Of a stretch of 64,000 nucleotides of DNA, positions 18,411-28,430 are shown piece by piece. The notes under the pieces were generated by a model, which saw nothing but the letters and a program-made list of their open reading frames with translations, had not been told where the DNA came from and did not search any database. The DNA lies in NCBI GenBank assembly GCA_963741305.1, contig CAVUHL010000003.1:3782001-3846000 (forward strand), written 5' to 3'. Numbering within the stretch: the first letter of the stretch is position 1; the number at the start of each line of letters is the position of its first letter. This DNA comes from DATMER01 sp963741305 (GTDB lineage: Bacteria > Acidobacteriota > Thermoanaerobaculia > Multivoradales > UBA5704). The position numbers and the translations under genes are program-made.

Positions 18411-19949
18411 ATCCGGGAGCAGGAGCAGCCGGAACGTCTCCGCCGGTCCGATCGCCCAGCCGGTGGCGGTCACCTTGAGAGTCCCCGGCTCGGCCACGAG
18501 ATAGCGGCCCGAGCGCGCCTGAAAGGCCACCGGATCGCCGTCCCGGATCGTGCCCCCGCCGCCGACCTTCCACACCTGGAAGACCTCGTCCCCGCGCGCC
18601 TCGGGACTGCGGGCATGCACCTCGCCGTCCGCCGCGGTCAGATAAAGCCCGTCGTGAGCTTGCAGGGTGATCTTGTCGCCATGGCGCAGCCGCCCGCCGT
18701 TGAGGTCGTTGACCGCGAGCTGCGTGAACGGCCCCGGCCGCCATTGGTCGGCATCGACGGTATCCTCCGCACTCATGAATTGGCCCGTCGAGATGCTGAA
18801 CCTGGCCATGTGCCGCACCAGGGGCATCCGCAGCTCGAAATGGCGCCAGGAGGCCGTCCGGGAGCCGTCGGGCCGGATGAGCCAGAAGCCCCGCATGTCG
18901 GAGACCCCCGGCCGTCCCTCGTACTCGTGCTTCGCCTCGTTGCAGTAGAGCTGCCAGAACACGGCGTAGCGCACACCCCACCCGAGCGCCGCGTCCGCGA
19001 GCCCCTGGATCCTCTTGCGCAGGTTCACGCCCTCTCCCACCTGGTCCTGCACCGCCCCGAACTCACCTAAATAAATGTTGCGCTCGCCGAAGAGCTCGCT
19101 GTCCGGGGCCTTCGACTGGAGGTACTCCAGCGCCCCGGTCAGGCGCCGCCGGTCGAAGCCGAGGTCCCAGCTCGAGTAGGAGTAGAGGTCGGCGCGGGTG
19201 AAGGGGACCACGTCGTTCGTGGCCGTGGTCTTCCCCTCCATGGCCTGGGCCAGGAGGTTGACCTCCGCTGCGTGAGCGACCATCACGTCCCTGAGGCCGA
19301 CCTCGCGCCGGGCCTGCTCGACCCCGTCCTGGCGAGCGTTCCACCAGTCGATCATGCCCTGGATGCGGACGGGGTCGGGATCGCCTCCCGCGAGCCCCTG
19401 GCGCAGCAGGTGGTCCCCCTCCCAGTTCTGGAGCACAAACGTTTTGCCGCTCCCCGCGTAAGTAACCAGGAGATGGCGCGCCAGCTTGTAGACGTGCTCG
19501 CGTTCCGCACCGGCCTCCTCGGGCGTCATGCCGTCGAGCCACTGGCTCGAGCCGGTCGTCGACGAGGACGAGATGACCAGGATGTACGTGGAGAACGGCT
19601 TGTCGAACAGGCGGCGGTAGTGGGGTTTCCGGGCCAGCTCCGCGAGATCGGCGGCCGGCAGGCCCCAGTCGGAGTTGAACGGGTAGGCGCGCGAGGCGTC
19701 GAGCTGGAACCAGACCTTGATGACACGGGTGCCCAGCTCCAGCAGCCGGTCGGCCCCCTCGTTGAGGAAGTCCTCGTCGGAGAAGTTATACCGCCCCGCC
19801 GCGTGTGCCGAGCCGAGGATGTCGCGCACCTCGGCGGCCTGCACCGGGACAGCCAGCAGGAGGATCAAGGCGGCGGCAAGGAGGCGAGAACGACTCACCT
19901 TCTTAGTGTAATCCCGCCGGATCTCCCGCTGTATCTCCCACCGGATCAT
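18408..19949 (-). CDS. Secreted glycosidase-like TIM-barrel protein with C-terminal beta-trefoil-like domain
   Basis: 513 residues from the ATG; a GTG 17 codons later would start directly at the signal peptide VSRSRLLAAALILLLAVPVQA. The central part looks like a clan GH-A glycosidase barrel: VWFQLDAS, then FVLQNWEGDH with a candidate acid/base Glu, then IYLGEFGAVQDQ with a candidate nucleophile Glu, then YAVFWQLYCNE. After about residue 400 comes a region with repeated LTAADGEVHARSPEA-like and YLVAEPGTLKVTA-like strands, consistent with a beta-trefoil or fascin-like carbohydrate-binding fold. The exact glycoside hydrolase family was not recognised. It is transcribed away from the kinase genes across a 55-base gap. 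Confidence 0.65.
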   Translation of the reverse strand: MIRWEIQREIRRDYTKKVSRSRLLAAALILLLAVPVQAAEVRDILGSAHAAGRYNFSDEDFLNEGADRLLELGTRVIKVWFQLDASRAYPFNSDWGLPAADLAELARKPHYRRLFDKPFSTYILVISSSSTTGSSQWLDGMTPEEAGAEREHVYKLARHLLVTYAGSGKTFVLQNWEGDHLLRQGLAGGDPDPVRIQGMIDWWNARQDGVEQARREVGLRDVMVAHAAEVNLLAQAMEGKTTATNDVVPFTRADLYSYSSWDLGFDRRRLTGALEYLQSKAPDSELFGERNIYLGEFGAVQDQVGEGVNLRKRIQGLADAALGWGVRYAVFWQLYCNEAKHEYEGRPGVSDMRGFWLIRPDGSRTASWRHFELRMPLVRHMARFSISTGQFMSAEDTVDADQWRPGPFTQLAVNDLNGGRLRHGDKITLQAHDGLYLTAADGEVHARSPEARGDEVFQVWKVGGGGTIRDGDPVAFQARSGRYLVAEPGTLKVTATGWAIGPAETFRLLLLPD

Positions 19950-20004
19950 GTTGCCGTGACATAATCAGATCAGCTTTGCTGTTTGTCCTCGGGTTTGAAG
20001 AGCG

Positions 20005-22770
20005 ATGACTTCTACCGGGATCGGCGCTTCGGTTTCCCACTTCCAGCTCATCGAACGGCTGGGGGGCGGAGGCATGGCCGTCGTCTACAAGGCCTTGGAC
20101 CTGCGGCTGGGGCGGCTCGTCGCGCTGAAATTCCTCGCTCCCGGCATGGAGGCCAACGAGGAGGCCCGACTCCGCTTCCTCCTCGAAGCGCGCGCCATCT
20201 CCGCCCTGGACCACCCCAACGTCTGCACCCTTTACGAGATCGGCGAGGCCGACGACGGCCGGACGTTCCTGGCCATGGCCTACGTGGATGGCGGCACGCT
20301 CCGCAACCGGCTCGCCCAGGGCCCCCTGGAGCCGCTCGAAGCCGCGCTCCTCGCCGCCCAGATCGCCGAGGGCCTCGGCGCCGCGCATGCCCGCGGCATC
20401 ATCCACCGCGACGTCAAGCCCGGAAACCTCCTGCTCGCGGATGGCCTGGTCAAGATCGCCGACTTCGGCGTCGCCCGGCTCGTGGACCAGACGCATATCA
20501 CCCTTGACGGGCAGGCCCTCGGCACCTGGTCCTACATGTCCCCCGAGCAGGCGAATGGCAAAGAGGTCACGCCCGCCGCCGACCTCTGGTCCCTCGGTGT
20601 CGTGCTCTTCGAGATGGTCACGGGCAAGCGCCCCTTCCGCGCAAAATGCGTCCCGGCGCTGATCCGCAGGATCCTGGAGGCCGAGCCGCCTCCGCTGGGA
20701 GCCGGAGGCCCGCAGCTCGCGCGCATCGTGGCTCGGGCCTTGGAAAAGACCCCCGAGCTGCGCTACGCCAGCGCCCGTGAGATGCAGGAAGACCTCCTGG
20801 AAGCGGCCGATGCCCTGGCCGGAGGAGAGCCGGACACGTTGCGGGAGATGCCCGCGGCCCCGGCTGCCCGGCTGGAGCCTCCCCTCCTCCACAACCTGCA
20901 GTTCTCTCCTCTAGGCGAGCTGCTGAAGGGCAGGAACGAGGAGCTTCAGGCCCTGGCGCAGACCCTGGCGGAGGACGGCCCTTCCGGTCTCCAAGCCCTG
21001 GTCCTCCACGGTCTCGGTGGCATCGGCAAGACCCGCCTGGCGATCGATTACGCCTGGAGGTTCGGGCGGCGGTATCAGGCCGCCCTGTTCATCCTGGCCG
21101 ACTCGCCGGACGGCCTCAACAGCGGACTGGCGGCGCTCGCCCGCGCCGACCTCCTCGACCTGCCCGAGCGCAACCACCCGGCTGAACACGAGGTGATCGG
21201 GGCCGTGCTCCGCTGGCTGCGAGAGCACCCAGGTTGGCTCCTCATCCTGGACAACGTCGACACCAAGGAGGCCCGGCTTGCCGTCACGAAGCTCCTGCCC
21301 GCCCTGACCTCCGGCCGGGTACTGATCACTTCCCGGCGCCGCGACTGGCCGGCCGGGGTCCGCCGCCGGGCGATCGACCACGTCCTGCTGGAGCCAGCCG
21401 CCGAGTTCCTCCTGGAGCGCACCGGCGAGGACCGCAAGCGGGAGGCGGACGACGCGGAGCAAGCGCTCCGGCTTGCGGAGTTGCTGGACGGGCTCCCTCT
21501 AGCCTTGGAGCAGGCGGCGGCCTACATCGTCCATACCCAGATCTCCCTTGCGGAGTACCTCACGGAGTGGGAGCGGGCCAGCGAAGGCGTCCTCGGCTGG
21601 TATGACGAAGCCGTCATGCAGTACCCGGCTCCACTCGCAGTCACCTGGCACCGCAGCTTTCAACAGCTCGCCCCCACGGCCCAGGCAGTCCTACGGCTGG
21701 CCTCTCTTCTAGCGCCAGATCCGATCCCTGTGGAGATGTTTGAATCCGGTCAGGAGGTCGTCCGCCAAGCATCCTCGCTGCTCTTCGAGGAAACCGGGCA
21801 GGAGATCTCACTCCGAAAGGTGCGCGACGATCTCGCCGAGCTGAGATCGCTGTCTCTGGTTTCTGGGCAGGGACAGCTCTTCACTGTGCACCGCCTGATG
21901 CAGGAAGTCATGCGGAACCAGATTCCGGAAGAGATGCGGCCAGCCTGGATCGAGCTGACCCTGACTTTATTCCAGTACACGTCCCCGCCGGAAGATTCGA
22001 GCTCTTGGCCGACCTGGGATCTGCTCCGTCCTCATGCGGCGCAGATCATCGCTCTTGCCGACGCAGAGAGACCTATCGGAAAGAGCGAGGTGATGCTGTC
22101 GTGGCTGAAAACCTCCCTGGGTTGCCTGCTGCTCGAGAAAAGCCTCTACGCGGATGCCGAGCCCCTGCTGCGCGAAGCCTTGGAGCTGGATAGAAGGCTC
22201 TTCGGAGTAGAACACTTCGAGTTCGCCATCGGCTTGAAGAACCTGGCTTATCTCCTGAGATCTACGGACCGTTTCGATGAGGCCGAGCCACTGACTCGCG
22301 AGTCCCTGGAGATCGATCGGGCCTGGTTCGGGGAGCGGCATCCTGTTGTGGCTACGGATCTCAATTACGTAGGTCTTATCCTGATGGATACGGGAAGACA
22401 GACCGAATCCGAAGAGATGCTCCGCCAGGCCTTGCTGATTGATGAGGAGTCGGACGGAGAAACCCGTTCTGCCATCGCCCGGGATTTGCACAATCTGGCG
22501 CTCCTGCTCAAGTCCACAGGGCGGACGTCCGAGGCGGAGCCTCTGATCCGGCGCTCCCTGGAGCTCTCACGAGAGGTTCACGGAGAGAACCACCCGAAGA
22601 CAGCCCGCAAAATGCAGATCCTCGCCGGCATCCTGCGCGACCTCGGCCGCCCGGACGAAGCCGAGCCTCTGGCGCGTCAGGCCCTGGAGATCTTCGCGGG
22701 CATACTCGGCCCGGACCATCCCCAGACACAGTCTGCCCGCCACGACCTGGACACCCTTACGGCGGCCTAG
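20005..22770 (+). CDS. Ser/Thr protein kinase fused to NB-ARC ATPase and TPRs (copy 1)
   Basis: A 921-residue, probably cytosolic STAND-type signalling protein with no membrane segment. Residues 10-270 form a Hanks-type kinase: glycine loop GGGGMAVVYKA, Lys42 in VALKF, HRDVKPGN with catalytic Asp136, DFG at 153-155 and APE-like SPEQ. An NB-ARC-like module follows, with P-loop GLGGIGKT (336-343), Walker B LLILDNVD (412-419), the sensor-like ITSRRRDWP and GLPLAL. The C-terminal 250 residues carry tetratricopeptide repeats with the EAEPLxRxSLEIxR pattern. Such proteins are expected to sense a ligand through the TPRs and switch kinase output through ATP-dependent oligomerisation. The next paralogue starts one base after the stop. 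Confidence 0.92.
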   Translation: MTSTGIGASVSHFQLIERLGGGGMAVVYKALDLRLGRLVALKFLAPGMEANEEARLRFLLEARAISALDHPNVCTLYEIGEADDGRTFLAMAYVDGGTLRNRLAQGPLEPLEAALLAAQIAEGLGAAHARGIIHRDVKPGNLLLADGLVKIADFGVARLVDQTHITLDGQALGTWSYMSPEQANGKEVTPAADLWSLGVVLFEMVTGKRPFRAKCVPALIRRILEAEPPPLGAGGPQLARIVARALEKTPELRYASAREMQEDLLEAADALAGGEPDTLREMPAAPAARLEPPLLHNLQFSPLGELLKGRNEELQALAQTLAEDGPSGLQALVLHGLGGIGKTRLAIDYAWRFGRRYQAALFILADSPDGLNSGLAALARADLLDLPERNHPAEHEVIGAVLRWLREHPGWLLILDNVDTKEARLAVTKLLPALTSGRVLITSRRRDWPAGVRRRAIDHVLLEPAAEFLLERTGEDRKREADDAEQALRLAELLDGLPLALEQAAAYIVHTQISLAEYLTEWERASEGVLGWYDEAVMQYPAPLAVTWHRSFQQLAPTAQAVLRLASLLAPDPIPVEMFESGQEVVRQASSLLFEETGQEISLRKVRDDLAELRSLSLVSGQGQLFTVHRLMQEVMRNQIPEEMRPAWIELTLTLFQYTSPPEDSSSWPTWDLLRPHAAQIIALADAERPIGKSEVMLSWLKTSLGCLLLEKSLYADAEPLLREALELDRRLFGVEHFEFAIGLKNLAYLLRSTDRFDEAEPLTRESLEIDRAWFGERHPVVATDLNYVGLILMDTGRQTESEEMLRQALLIDEESDGETRSAIARDLHNLALLLKSTGRTSEAEPLIRRSLELSREVHGENHPKTARKMQILAGILRDLGRPDEAEPLARQALEIFAGILGPDHPQTQSARHDLDTLTAA

Positions 22771-22771
22771 C

Positions 22772-25561
22772 ATGAACCTGCCCGTCATCGGCGACACGGT
22801 CTCCCACTTCGAGCTGCTCGAGCGCCTCGGTGGTGGCGGCATGGCTGTCGTCTACAAGGCCCTCGACCTGCGGCTCGGACGCCCGGTCGCCCTCAAGTTC
22901 CTGGCCTCCGGAATGGAGGCGAACGAGGACGCCCGGCTCCGCTTCCTGGTCGAAGCGCGCGCCGTCTCGGCCCTGGACCACCCCAACGTCTGCACGCTTT
23001 ACGAGATCGACGAAACCGACGACGGCCAGCTGTTCCTGGCCATGGCATACGTGGAAGGAGGGACCCTCCGCGACCGGCTTGCCCAGGGCTCCATGGAGCC
23101 GCTCGAAGCTGCCCTCCTCGCCGCCCAGGTCGCCGAGGGGCTCGGCGCCGCGCATGCCCGCGGGATCGTCCACCGCGACATCAAACCAGGCAACCTGCTG
23201 CTCGGCGATGGCCTGGTCAAGATTGCCGACTTCGGTGTGGCCCGGCTCGCGGATCAGGTGCACATCACCCGCGCCGGCCAGACGGTGGGCACCTACTCCT
23301 ATATGGCCCCGGAGCAGATCCGCGGCGACGAGGTCACGTCCGCCGCCGACCTCTGGTCCCTCGGAGTCGTGCTCTACGAGGCGGTCACGGGTAAACGGCC
23401 CTTCCGCGGAAGGAGCGAGCCGGACCTGATCCGCCGCATCCTGGAAACTGAAGCGCCGCCCCTCGGAGCCGGCGGCCCGCGCCTTGGCCACATCGTGGCG
23501 CGGGCGCTGGAGAAGTCCTTGGAGCTCCGCTACGCCAGCGCCCGCGAGATGCAGGAGGACCTCCTGGAGGCGGCCGACGCTCTGGCCGGAGGCGAGCCGG
23601 ACACCTGGCCCGGGGGGTTCTTACCCATGGGCTCTGCAGAAGATCCGGCAAAGCGAAGCGGGATGGAGACGCCCCTCCTCCACAACCTCCCGTTTCCGCC
23701 GATCGGCGACCTGCTCAAGGGGAGGCATGAAGAGCTTCAGGCCCTGGCCCAGGCCCTGACCAAGGACGGCCCTGCCGGCCTACAGGCTTATGTGATCCAC
23801 GGCCTCGGCGGAATCGGCAAGACCCGCCTGGCCATCGAGTATGCCTGGAGGTTCGGGCGCCGCTACCGTACCGCGCTCTTCGTGCTGGCCGACTCGCCCG
23901 ACGGGCTCGACAGCGGCCTGGCCGCGCTCGCCAATGCCGACCTCCTCGACCTGCGGGAGCGGGCCGCCCCAGCCCAGAACGAGGTCCGCGCCGCGGTCCT
24001 GCGCTGGCTGCGGGAGAACCCGGGCTGGCTCCTGATCCTGGACAACGTCGACACCCGTGAGGCCCGCCAGGCCGTCACGAAGCTGCTTCCCGCCCTGACC
24101 ACCGGCCGGGTCCTGATCACTTCCCGCCGCCGGGACTGGCCGACCGGGGTCCGCCGCAAGGCGCTCGACCCGATCCGGCTGCAGCAGGCCGCCGAGTTCC
24201 TCCTGGAGCGCACCGGCGAAGACCGCAGGAGGCAGCCGGACGACGTCGAGCAGGCCCTCCGGCTGGCGGAATTGCTGGACGGCCTTCCCCTGGCCATGGA
24301 GCAGGCCGCAGCCTACATCGTCCACAGGCAGGTCTCCTTCCAGGAATACCTGGAGGTCTGGGATGGCGAGAGCGACAGTGTCCTCGGCTGGTATGACGAA
24401 GGGGTGATGCAGTACCCGGCCTCACTCGCGATCACATGGCAGAGGACTTTCCACGAGCTCTCCCCTACCGCGCAGGCCGTCCTCCGGCTGGTCTCCTTCC
24501 TGGCGCCGGACCCCATCCCGGTGGAGATGATCGAGTCCGGCAAGGAGGTCGTCCTCCGGGCCACGGCACTGCTCTGCGAGGAGAAGGGAGAGGAGGGGCA
24601 TGTCCGGCCGGTGCGCCGCGAGATCGCCGAGATGAGGTCGCTCTCTCTGATCTCGGGGCAGGGAGAGCTCTTCAGCGTGCACCGCCTGGTGCAGGAGGTC
24701 GTGCGCAACCGGATTCCGGAGGAGCGGCGGACGGCCTGGATCGAGCTGGTCCTGGAGTTGATGGCGCGGTTCGCTCCCCTGAACCCTCAGGAGCCGGTCA
24801 ACTGGCCGGCCTGGACTGTCCTCCGCACCCACGCGGCACAGGTGGTCGCGTACGCCGGAGCGGAGGGGGCCCTCGGAAGCTCCGCCAGCTCCCAGATCGT
24901 GGGCTCCCTCGGCATCGTCCTCTACTCCAGGAGCCTCTACGTGGAAGCCGAGCCCCTGCTGCGGAAGACCCTGGAGCTGGACGAGGAGCTTCTCGGTTCC
25001 GGGCACATCGAGGTCGCCTACGACCTCAGCAACCTCTCCCTCCTCCTGAAAGACACGGGCCGGCCGCAGGAGGCCGAGCCGCTGATGCGCCGGGCCGTGG
25101 AGATCGCCCGCACCGCCTGCGGGGAACGGGATCCGGTGCTGGCCTCGCTCCTCAACGGCCTGGCCGTCATCCTCATGGAGAGGCGCCAATACCAAGAGGC
25201 CGAGGAGCTGCTCCGCACGTCCCTGCTCATCGATCGCGGCACGTATGGAGAGGATCATTCGGCCGTAGGCCGGGATCTGCACAATCTGGCGCTCGCTCTC
25301 AGCGCCACGGGCCGCAGCCGCGAGGCCGAGCGCCTGAGCCGGCGCTCCCTCGAGATCGGCTGGGCCGTCTACGGGCAAAGTCATCCGGTGATCGCCCGGC
25401 GCCTTCAGATCCTGGGAAGCCTCCTGCGCGACCTCGGCCGTCCGGACGAAGCGGAGCCGCTTGCGCGGCAAGCCCTCGAGATCTTCGACGGGATGTTCGG
25501 CCCGGACCATCCCAGGACGCAGTCCGCCCGGCGCGACCTGGACACCCTCACGGCAGCTTGA
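22772..25561 (+). CDS. Ser/Thr protein kinase fused to NB-ARC ATPase and TPRs (copy 2)
   Basis: 929 residues, collinear with copy 1 and very similar across the kinase and NB-ARC parts. The kinase has GGGGMAVVYKA, VALKF, HRDIKPGN, DFGVARL and APEQ; the ATPase has GLGGIGKTRLA, LLILDNVD, ITSRRRDWP and GLPLAM; the C-terminus has repeated EAEPLMRRAVEIAR-like TPR helices. The kinase-to-NB-ARC linker differs from copy 1. Its ATG lies one base past the stop of copy 1, so the two are almost certainly co-transcribed. The ligands sensed by the TPRs are unknown; the repeats differ more between copies than the catalytic domains do. Confidence 0.92.
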   Translation: MNLPVIGDTVSHFELLERLGGGGMAVVYKALDLRLGRPVALKFLASGMEANEDARLRFLVEARAVSALDHPNVCTLYEIDETDDGQLFLAMAYVEGGTLRDRLAQGSMEPLEAALLAAQVAEGLGAAHARGIVHRDIKPGNLLLGDGLVKIADFGVARLADQVHITRAGQTVGTYSYMAPEQIRGDEVTSAADLWSLGVVLYEAVTGKRPFRGRSEPDLIRRILETEAPPLGAGGPRLGHIVARALEKSLELRYASAREMQEDLLEAADALAGGEPDTWPGGFLPMGSAEDPAKRSGMETPLLHNLPFPPIGDLLKGRHEELQALAQALTKDGPAGLQAYVIHGLGGIGKTRLAIEYAWRFGRRYRTALFVLADSPDGLDSGLAALANADLLDLRERAAPAQNEVRAAVLRWLRENPGWLLILDNVDTREARQAVTKLLPALTTGRVLITSRRRDWPTGVRRKALDPIRLQQAAEFLLERTGEDRRRQPDDVEQALRLAELLDGLPLAMEQAAAYIVHRQVSFQEYLEVWDGESDSVLGWYDEGVMQYPASLAITWQRTFHELSPTAQAVLRLVSFLAPDPIPVEMIESGKEVVLRATALLCEEKGEEGHVRPVRREIAEMRSLSLISGQGELFSVHRLVQEVVRNRIPEERRTAWIELVLELMARFAPLNPQEPVNWPAWTVLRTHAAQVVAYAGAEGALGSSASSQIVGSLGIVLYSRSLYVEAEPLLRKTLELDEELLGSGHIEVAYDLSNLSLLLKDTGRPQEAEPLMRRAVEIARTACGERDPVLASLLNGLAVILMERRQYQEAEELLRTSLLIDRGTYGEDHSAVGRDLHNLALALSATGRSREAERLSRRSLEIGWAVYGQSHPVIARRLQILGSLLRDLGRPDEAEPLARQALEIFDGMFGPDHPRTQSARRDLDTLTAA

Positions 25562-25640
25562 ATCTTTGTTAAAATAAGGAGAACTTGCAGTTGATTTGAT
25601 CTTCGGGGACGAAGGGGCGCAGGCGGCCGGGCTGGAGATG

Positions 25641-28430
25641 ATGAGCTTCCCGGAGATCGGCAGCACGATCGCGCATTTCAAGATCCTGGAGCGCCTGGGC
25701 CGGGGAGGGATGGGCATTGTCTACAAGGCGCGGGACCTGCGTCTCGGGCGCTTGGCGGCCTTGAAGTTCATGGCCTTTGACGACGAGGCGAGCGAGTCAG
25801 CGCGCCAGCGTTTCCTGCGCGAGGCCCAGGCCGCCTCGGCCCTCGATCACCCCAACGTCTGCACCCTCTACGAGATCGGCGAGACGGCAGGCGGCCAGAC
25901 CTTCCTCGCCATGGCATTCTGCGAGGGAGAGACTCTCCGCAGCCGGCTGCGCCGCGGCCCGCTCGATCCGCGGGAAGCCGTCGAGATCGCCATCCAGGTC
26001 GCGGACGGCCTCGCCGCGGCACATGCCCGGGGGATCATTCACCGCGACGTTCACCCCGGCAACATCCTGGTCTCGGACGGCCTCGTAAAGATCGTCGACT
26101 TCGGAGTGGCCCGGCTGACGGACCAGACCCGCATGACCCAGGATGGAGTCATGGTGGGAACGATCTCCTATGCCGCGCCGGAGCAAGTCTGCGGGGAGGA
26201 GGTCGGCCCCGCCGCGGACCTCTGGTCGCTCGGAGTGATGCTCTACGAGGCGATCGCCGGCCGCCTGCCGTTCCGGGCCAGTTCGATGCCCGCCCTGTTC
26301 CTGACAATCCTTGAAGGAGCTCCCCCGCCGCTCCAGGGAGTGAGCCCGGAGATCGAGCGGGTCCTGACCACGGCCCTGCAGAAGCTGCCCGAGTGGCGCT
26401 ACCCGAATGCCGAGGCCATGCAGGCCGACCTCCGGCTGGCCCTCTCCAAAGATGCCGCGACCTGGACCGCGCGCCCGGCTCCGGCGATCGCGAGTCCCCG
26501 GCCTCCGCAGCTTCACAACCTGCCGTTCCCGCCGTTGGGTGAGCTGTTCAAAGGGCGCACCCAGGAGCTGCAATCGCTGGCGGAGGCCCTGGAGAAGGAG
26601 GGTCCGAACGTCATCCACGGCCTTGGCGGGATCGGCAAGACGCGGCTGGCTGTCGAGCACGCCTGGCGGCATGGCCACCGGTACCAGGCCGTGCTCTTCG
26701 TCCTGGCCGACTCGACGGAGGGGCTGTACAGCGGCCTTGCGGCGCTCGCCCGGCGCGACCTGCTCAACCTGCCCGAGCGGGACGATCCGGCCGAAGCCGA
26801 GGTGGTCGGAGCGGTGCTGCGCTGGCTCCGGGAGAACCCGGACTGGCTCCTGATCCTCGACAGCGTGGACATGAAGGAGGCCCAGCTCGCCGTCATCCGT
26901 CTCCTGCCCGCGCTGGCCGGAGGCCGCACCCTGATCACATCCCGCCGCCGGGATTGGCCGGCGGTGGTCCAGAGGCACCCGATCGACCTCGTCCCTCTGG
27001 CAGCGGCGAAGGATTTCCTTCTCCAGCGGACGGAGCAGGATCGGCGCCGGGAGCCGGACGATGAGGCGCAGGCGCTCCGGCTCGGGGAGCTGCTCGACGG
27101 GCTCCCCCTGGCCCTGGAGCAGGCCGCCGGCTACATCGTCCACACCCAGATCTCGCTGGCGGAGTACCTGGACATTTGGGAGAGCGAGTGCGACAGCGTC
27201 CTGGGCTGGTACGACGAGGGGGTCATGCAGTACCCGGCCTCTCTGGCAGTAACCTGGCAGAGAACGTTCCGGCAGATCGCCCCGACCGCGCAGGCGCTCC
27301 TTCATGTAATCGCTCACCTAGCCTCGGATCCCATCCCCGCGGAGATGCTCGAGTCCGGAGCACAGCTCATTCACGAAGCGGCACGGCGCCTGGGATTGGA
27401 CGTGACGCCTCGGCCTTTTCGAGACGACCTTGCCGAGCTGGCGTCCCTTTCCTTGATCTCACGCCAGGGTGCCCTCATTAACGCCCATTGTCTGGTCCAG
27501 GAGGTGATCCGCAGCCGCATCCAGGAGGAGCAAAAGACGGACTGGATCGAGCTGGCCGTCGCAGTCGTCGAGCGATTCGGCCCCAGGCAGGCTGATTACG
27601 CGAGCACGTGGCCGACATGGGATCTTCTGCGGCCGCACGCGGCACAGGTTCTGGCTCGTGCCTCGGGCCGGGAGCTGGAAGACGGCCGCCCGCTATCGCG
27701 CTTGTCGACTGCCCTCAGCCTGCTCCTCTGCGCAAGGAGCCGGTACAACGACGCCGAGCCCCTCATGCGGTCCGTGCTGGAGCTGGATGAGAGGCTCTTT
27801 GGCCTGGAGAGTCGCGCTGCCGCCGTCTGCCTCCTCAACCTCGGAGAGCTGCTCAGGAGGACAGGCCGCCCAGAACAGGCTGAACCCCTTCTGAGAAGGT
27901 CTCTTGACATCTATGCCGCCATCTGTGGAGAAAGCTCACCCGAGGCGTGCAAGGCTCTCAACTGCCTGGCTCTCATCCTGATGGACCGCAATCGGTGGAC
28001 TGAAGCAGAGACGATGCTCCGCAAAGCCCTGGCTCAGGATGAGGAGAGAAAAGAGGGAGCGGGATCTTCTATTACCCGGGATCTACACAACCTGGCGCTC
28101 CTGCTAGCCTCCACAGGACGCACCGCGGAGGCGGAGCCCCTGATCCTGCGTTCTCTGGAAATCTCGCTGCAGGTGCATGGGAAGGATGATCCCAAGACCG
28201 CACGCAAGATGCAGATCCTAGCGGGTGTCCTGAGGGACCTGGGACGGACGGGAGAAGTAGAGCCGCTGGCGCGGCAGGCTTTGGAGATCTTCGAGCAGGT
28301 GCTCGGGCCCGACCATCCACTGACGCAGTCTGCGCGGAAGGATCTCTCGAGCTCGCGGCAGTCTGACTCCGGGGAAACATGCTCCGAATCTTCCTCTGCT
28401 TCCGGCAAAGATGCTCCGACACCTCATTGA
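25641..28430 (+). CDS. Ser/Thr kinase-like protein fused to NB-ARC and TPRs (copy 3, altered catalytic loop)
   Basis: 929 residues if started at MSFPEIGSTIAHF, which aligns with the starts of copies 1 and 2. A TTG 45 bases upstream is in frame and lies 13 bases after an AGGAGA, so a longer N-terminus is possible. The kinase domain has GRGGMGIVYKA, AALKF and DFGVARL, but the catalytic loop reads HRDVHPGN, with His138 in place of the usual lysine. NB-ARC motifs are GLGGIGKT, LLILDSVD and ITSRRRDWP, and TPRs follow. The tail after TQSARKDL differs from its paralogues: a Ser-rich extension runs into a cluster of TGCTCCGA motifs. An 80-base spacer with TAAAAT separates it from copy 2. Confidence 0.88.
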   Translation: MSFPEIGSTIAHFKILERLGRGGMGIVYKARDLRLGRLAALKFMAFDDEASESARQRFLREAQAASALDHPNVCTLYEIGETAGGQTFLAMAFCEGETLRSRLRRGPLDPREAVEIAIQVADGLAAAHARGIIHRDVHPGNILVSDGLVKIVDFGVARLTDQTRMTQDGVMVGTISYAAPEQVCGEEVGPAADLWSLGVMLYEAIAGRLPFRASSMPALFLTILEGAPPPLQGVSPEIERVLTTALQKLPEWRYPNAEAMQADLRLALSKDAATWTARPAPAIASPRPPQLHNLPFPPLGELFKGRTQELQSLAEALEKEGPNVIHGLGGIGKTRLAVEHAWRHGHRYQAVLFVLADSTEGLYSGLAALARRDLLNLPERDDPAEAEVVGAVLRWLRENPDWLLILDSVDMKEAQLAVIRLLPALAGGRTLITSRRRDWPAVVQRHPIDLVPLAAAKDFLLQRTEQDRRREPDDEAQALRLGELLDGLPLALEQAAGYIVHTQISLAEYLDIWESECDSVLGWYDEGVMQYPASLAVTWQRTFRQIAPTAQALLHVIAHLASDPIPAEMLESGAQLIHEAARRLGLDVTPRPFRDDLAELASLSLISRQGALINAHCLVQEVIRSRIQEEQKTDWIELAVAVVERFGPRQADYASTWPTWDLLRPHAAQVLARASGRELEDGRPLSRLSTALSLLLCARSRYNDAEPLMRSVLELDERLFGLESRAAAVCLLNLGELLRRTGRPEQAEPLLRRSLDIYAAICGESSPEACKALNCLALILMDRNRWTEAETMLRKALAQDEERKEGAGSSITRDLHNLALLLASTGRTAEAEPLILRSLEISLQVHGKDDPKTARKMQILAGVLRDLGRTGEVEPLARQALEIFEQVLGPDHPLTQSARKDLSSSRQSDSGETCSESSSASGKDAPTPH

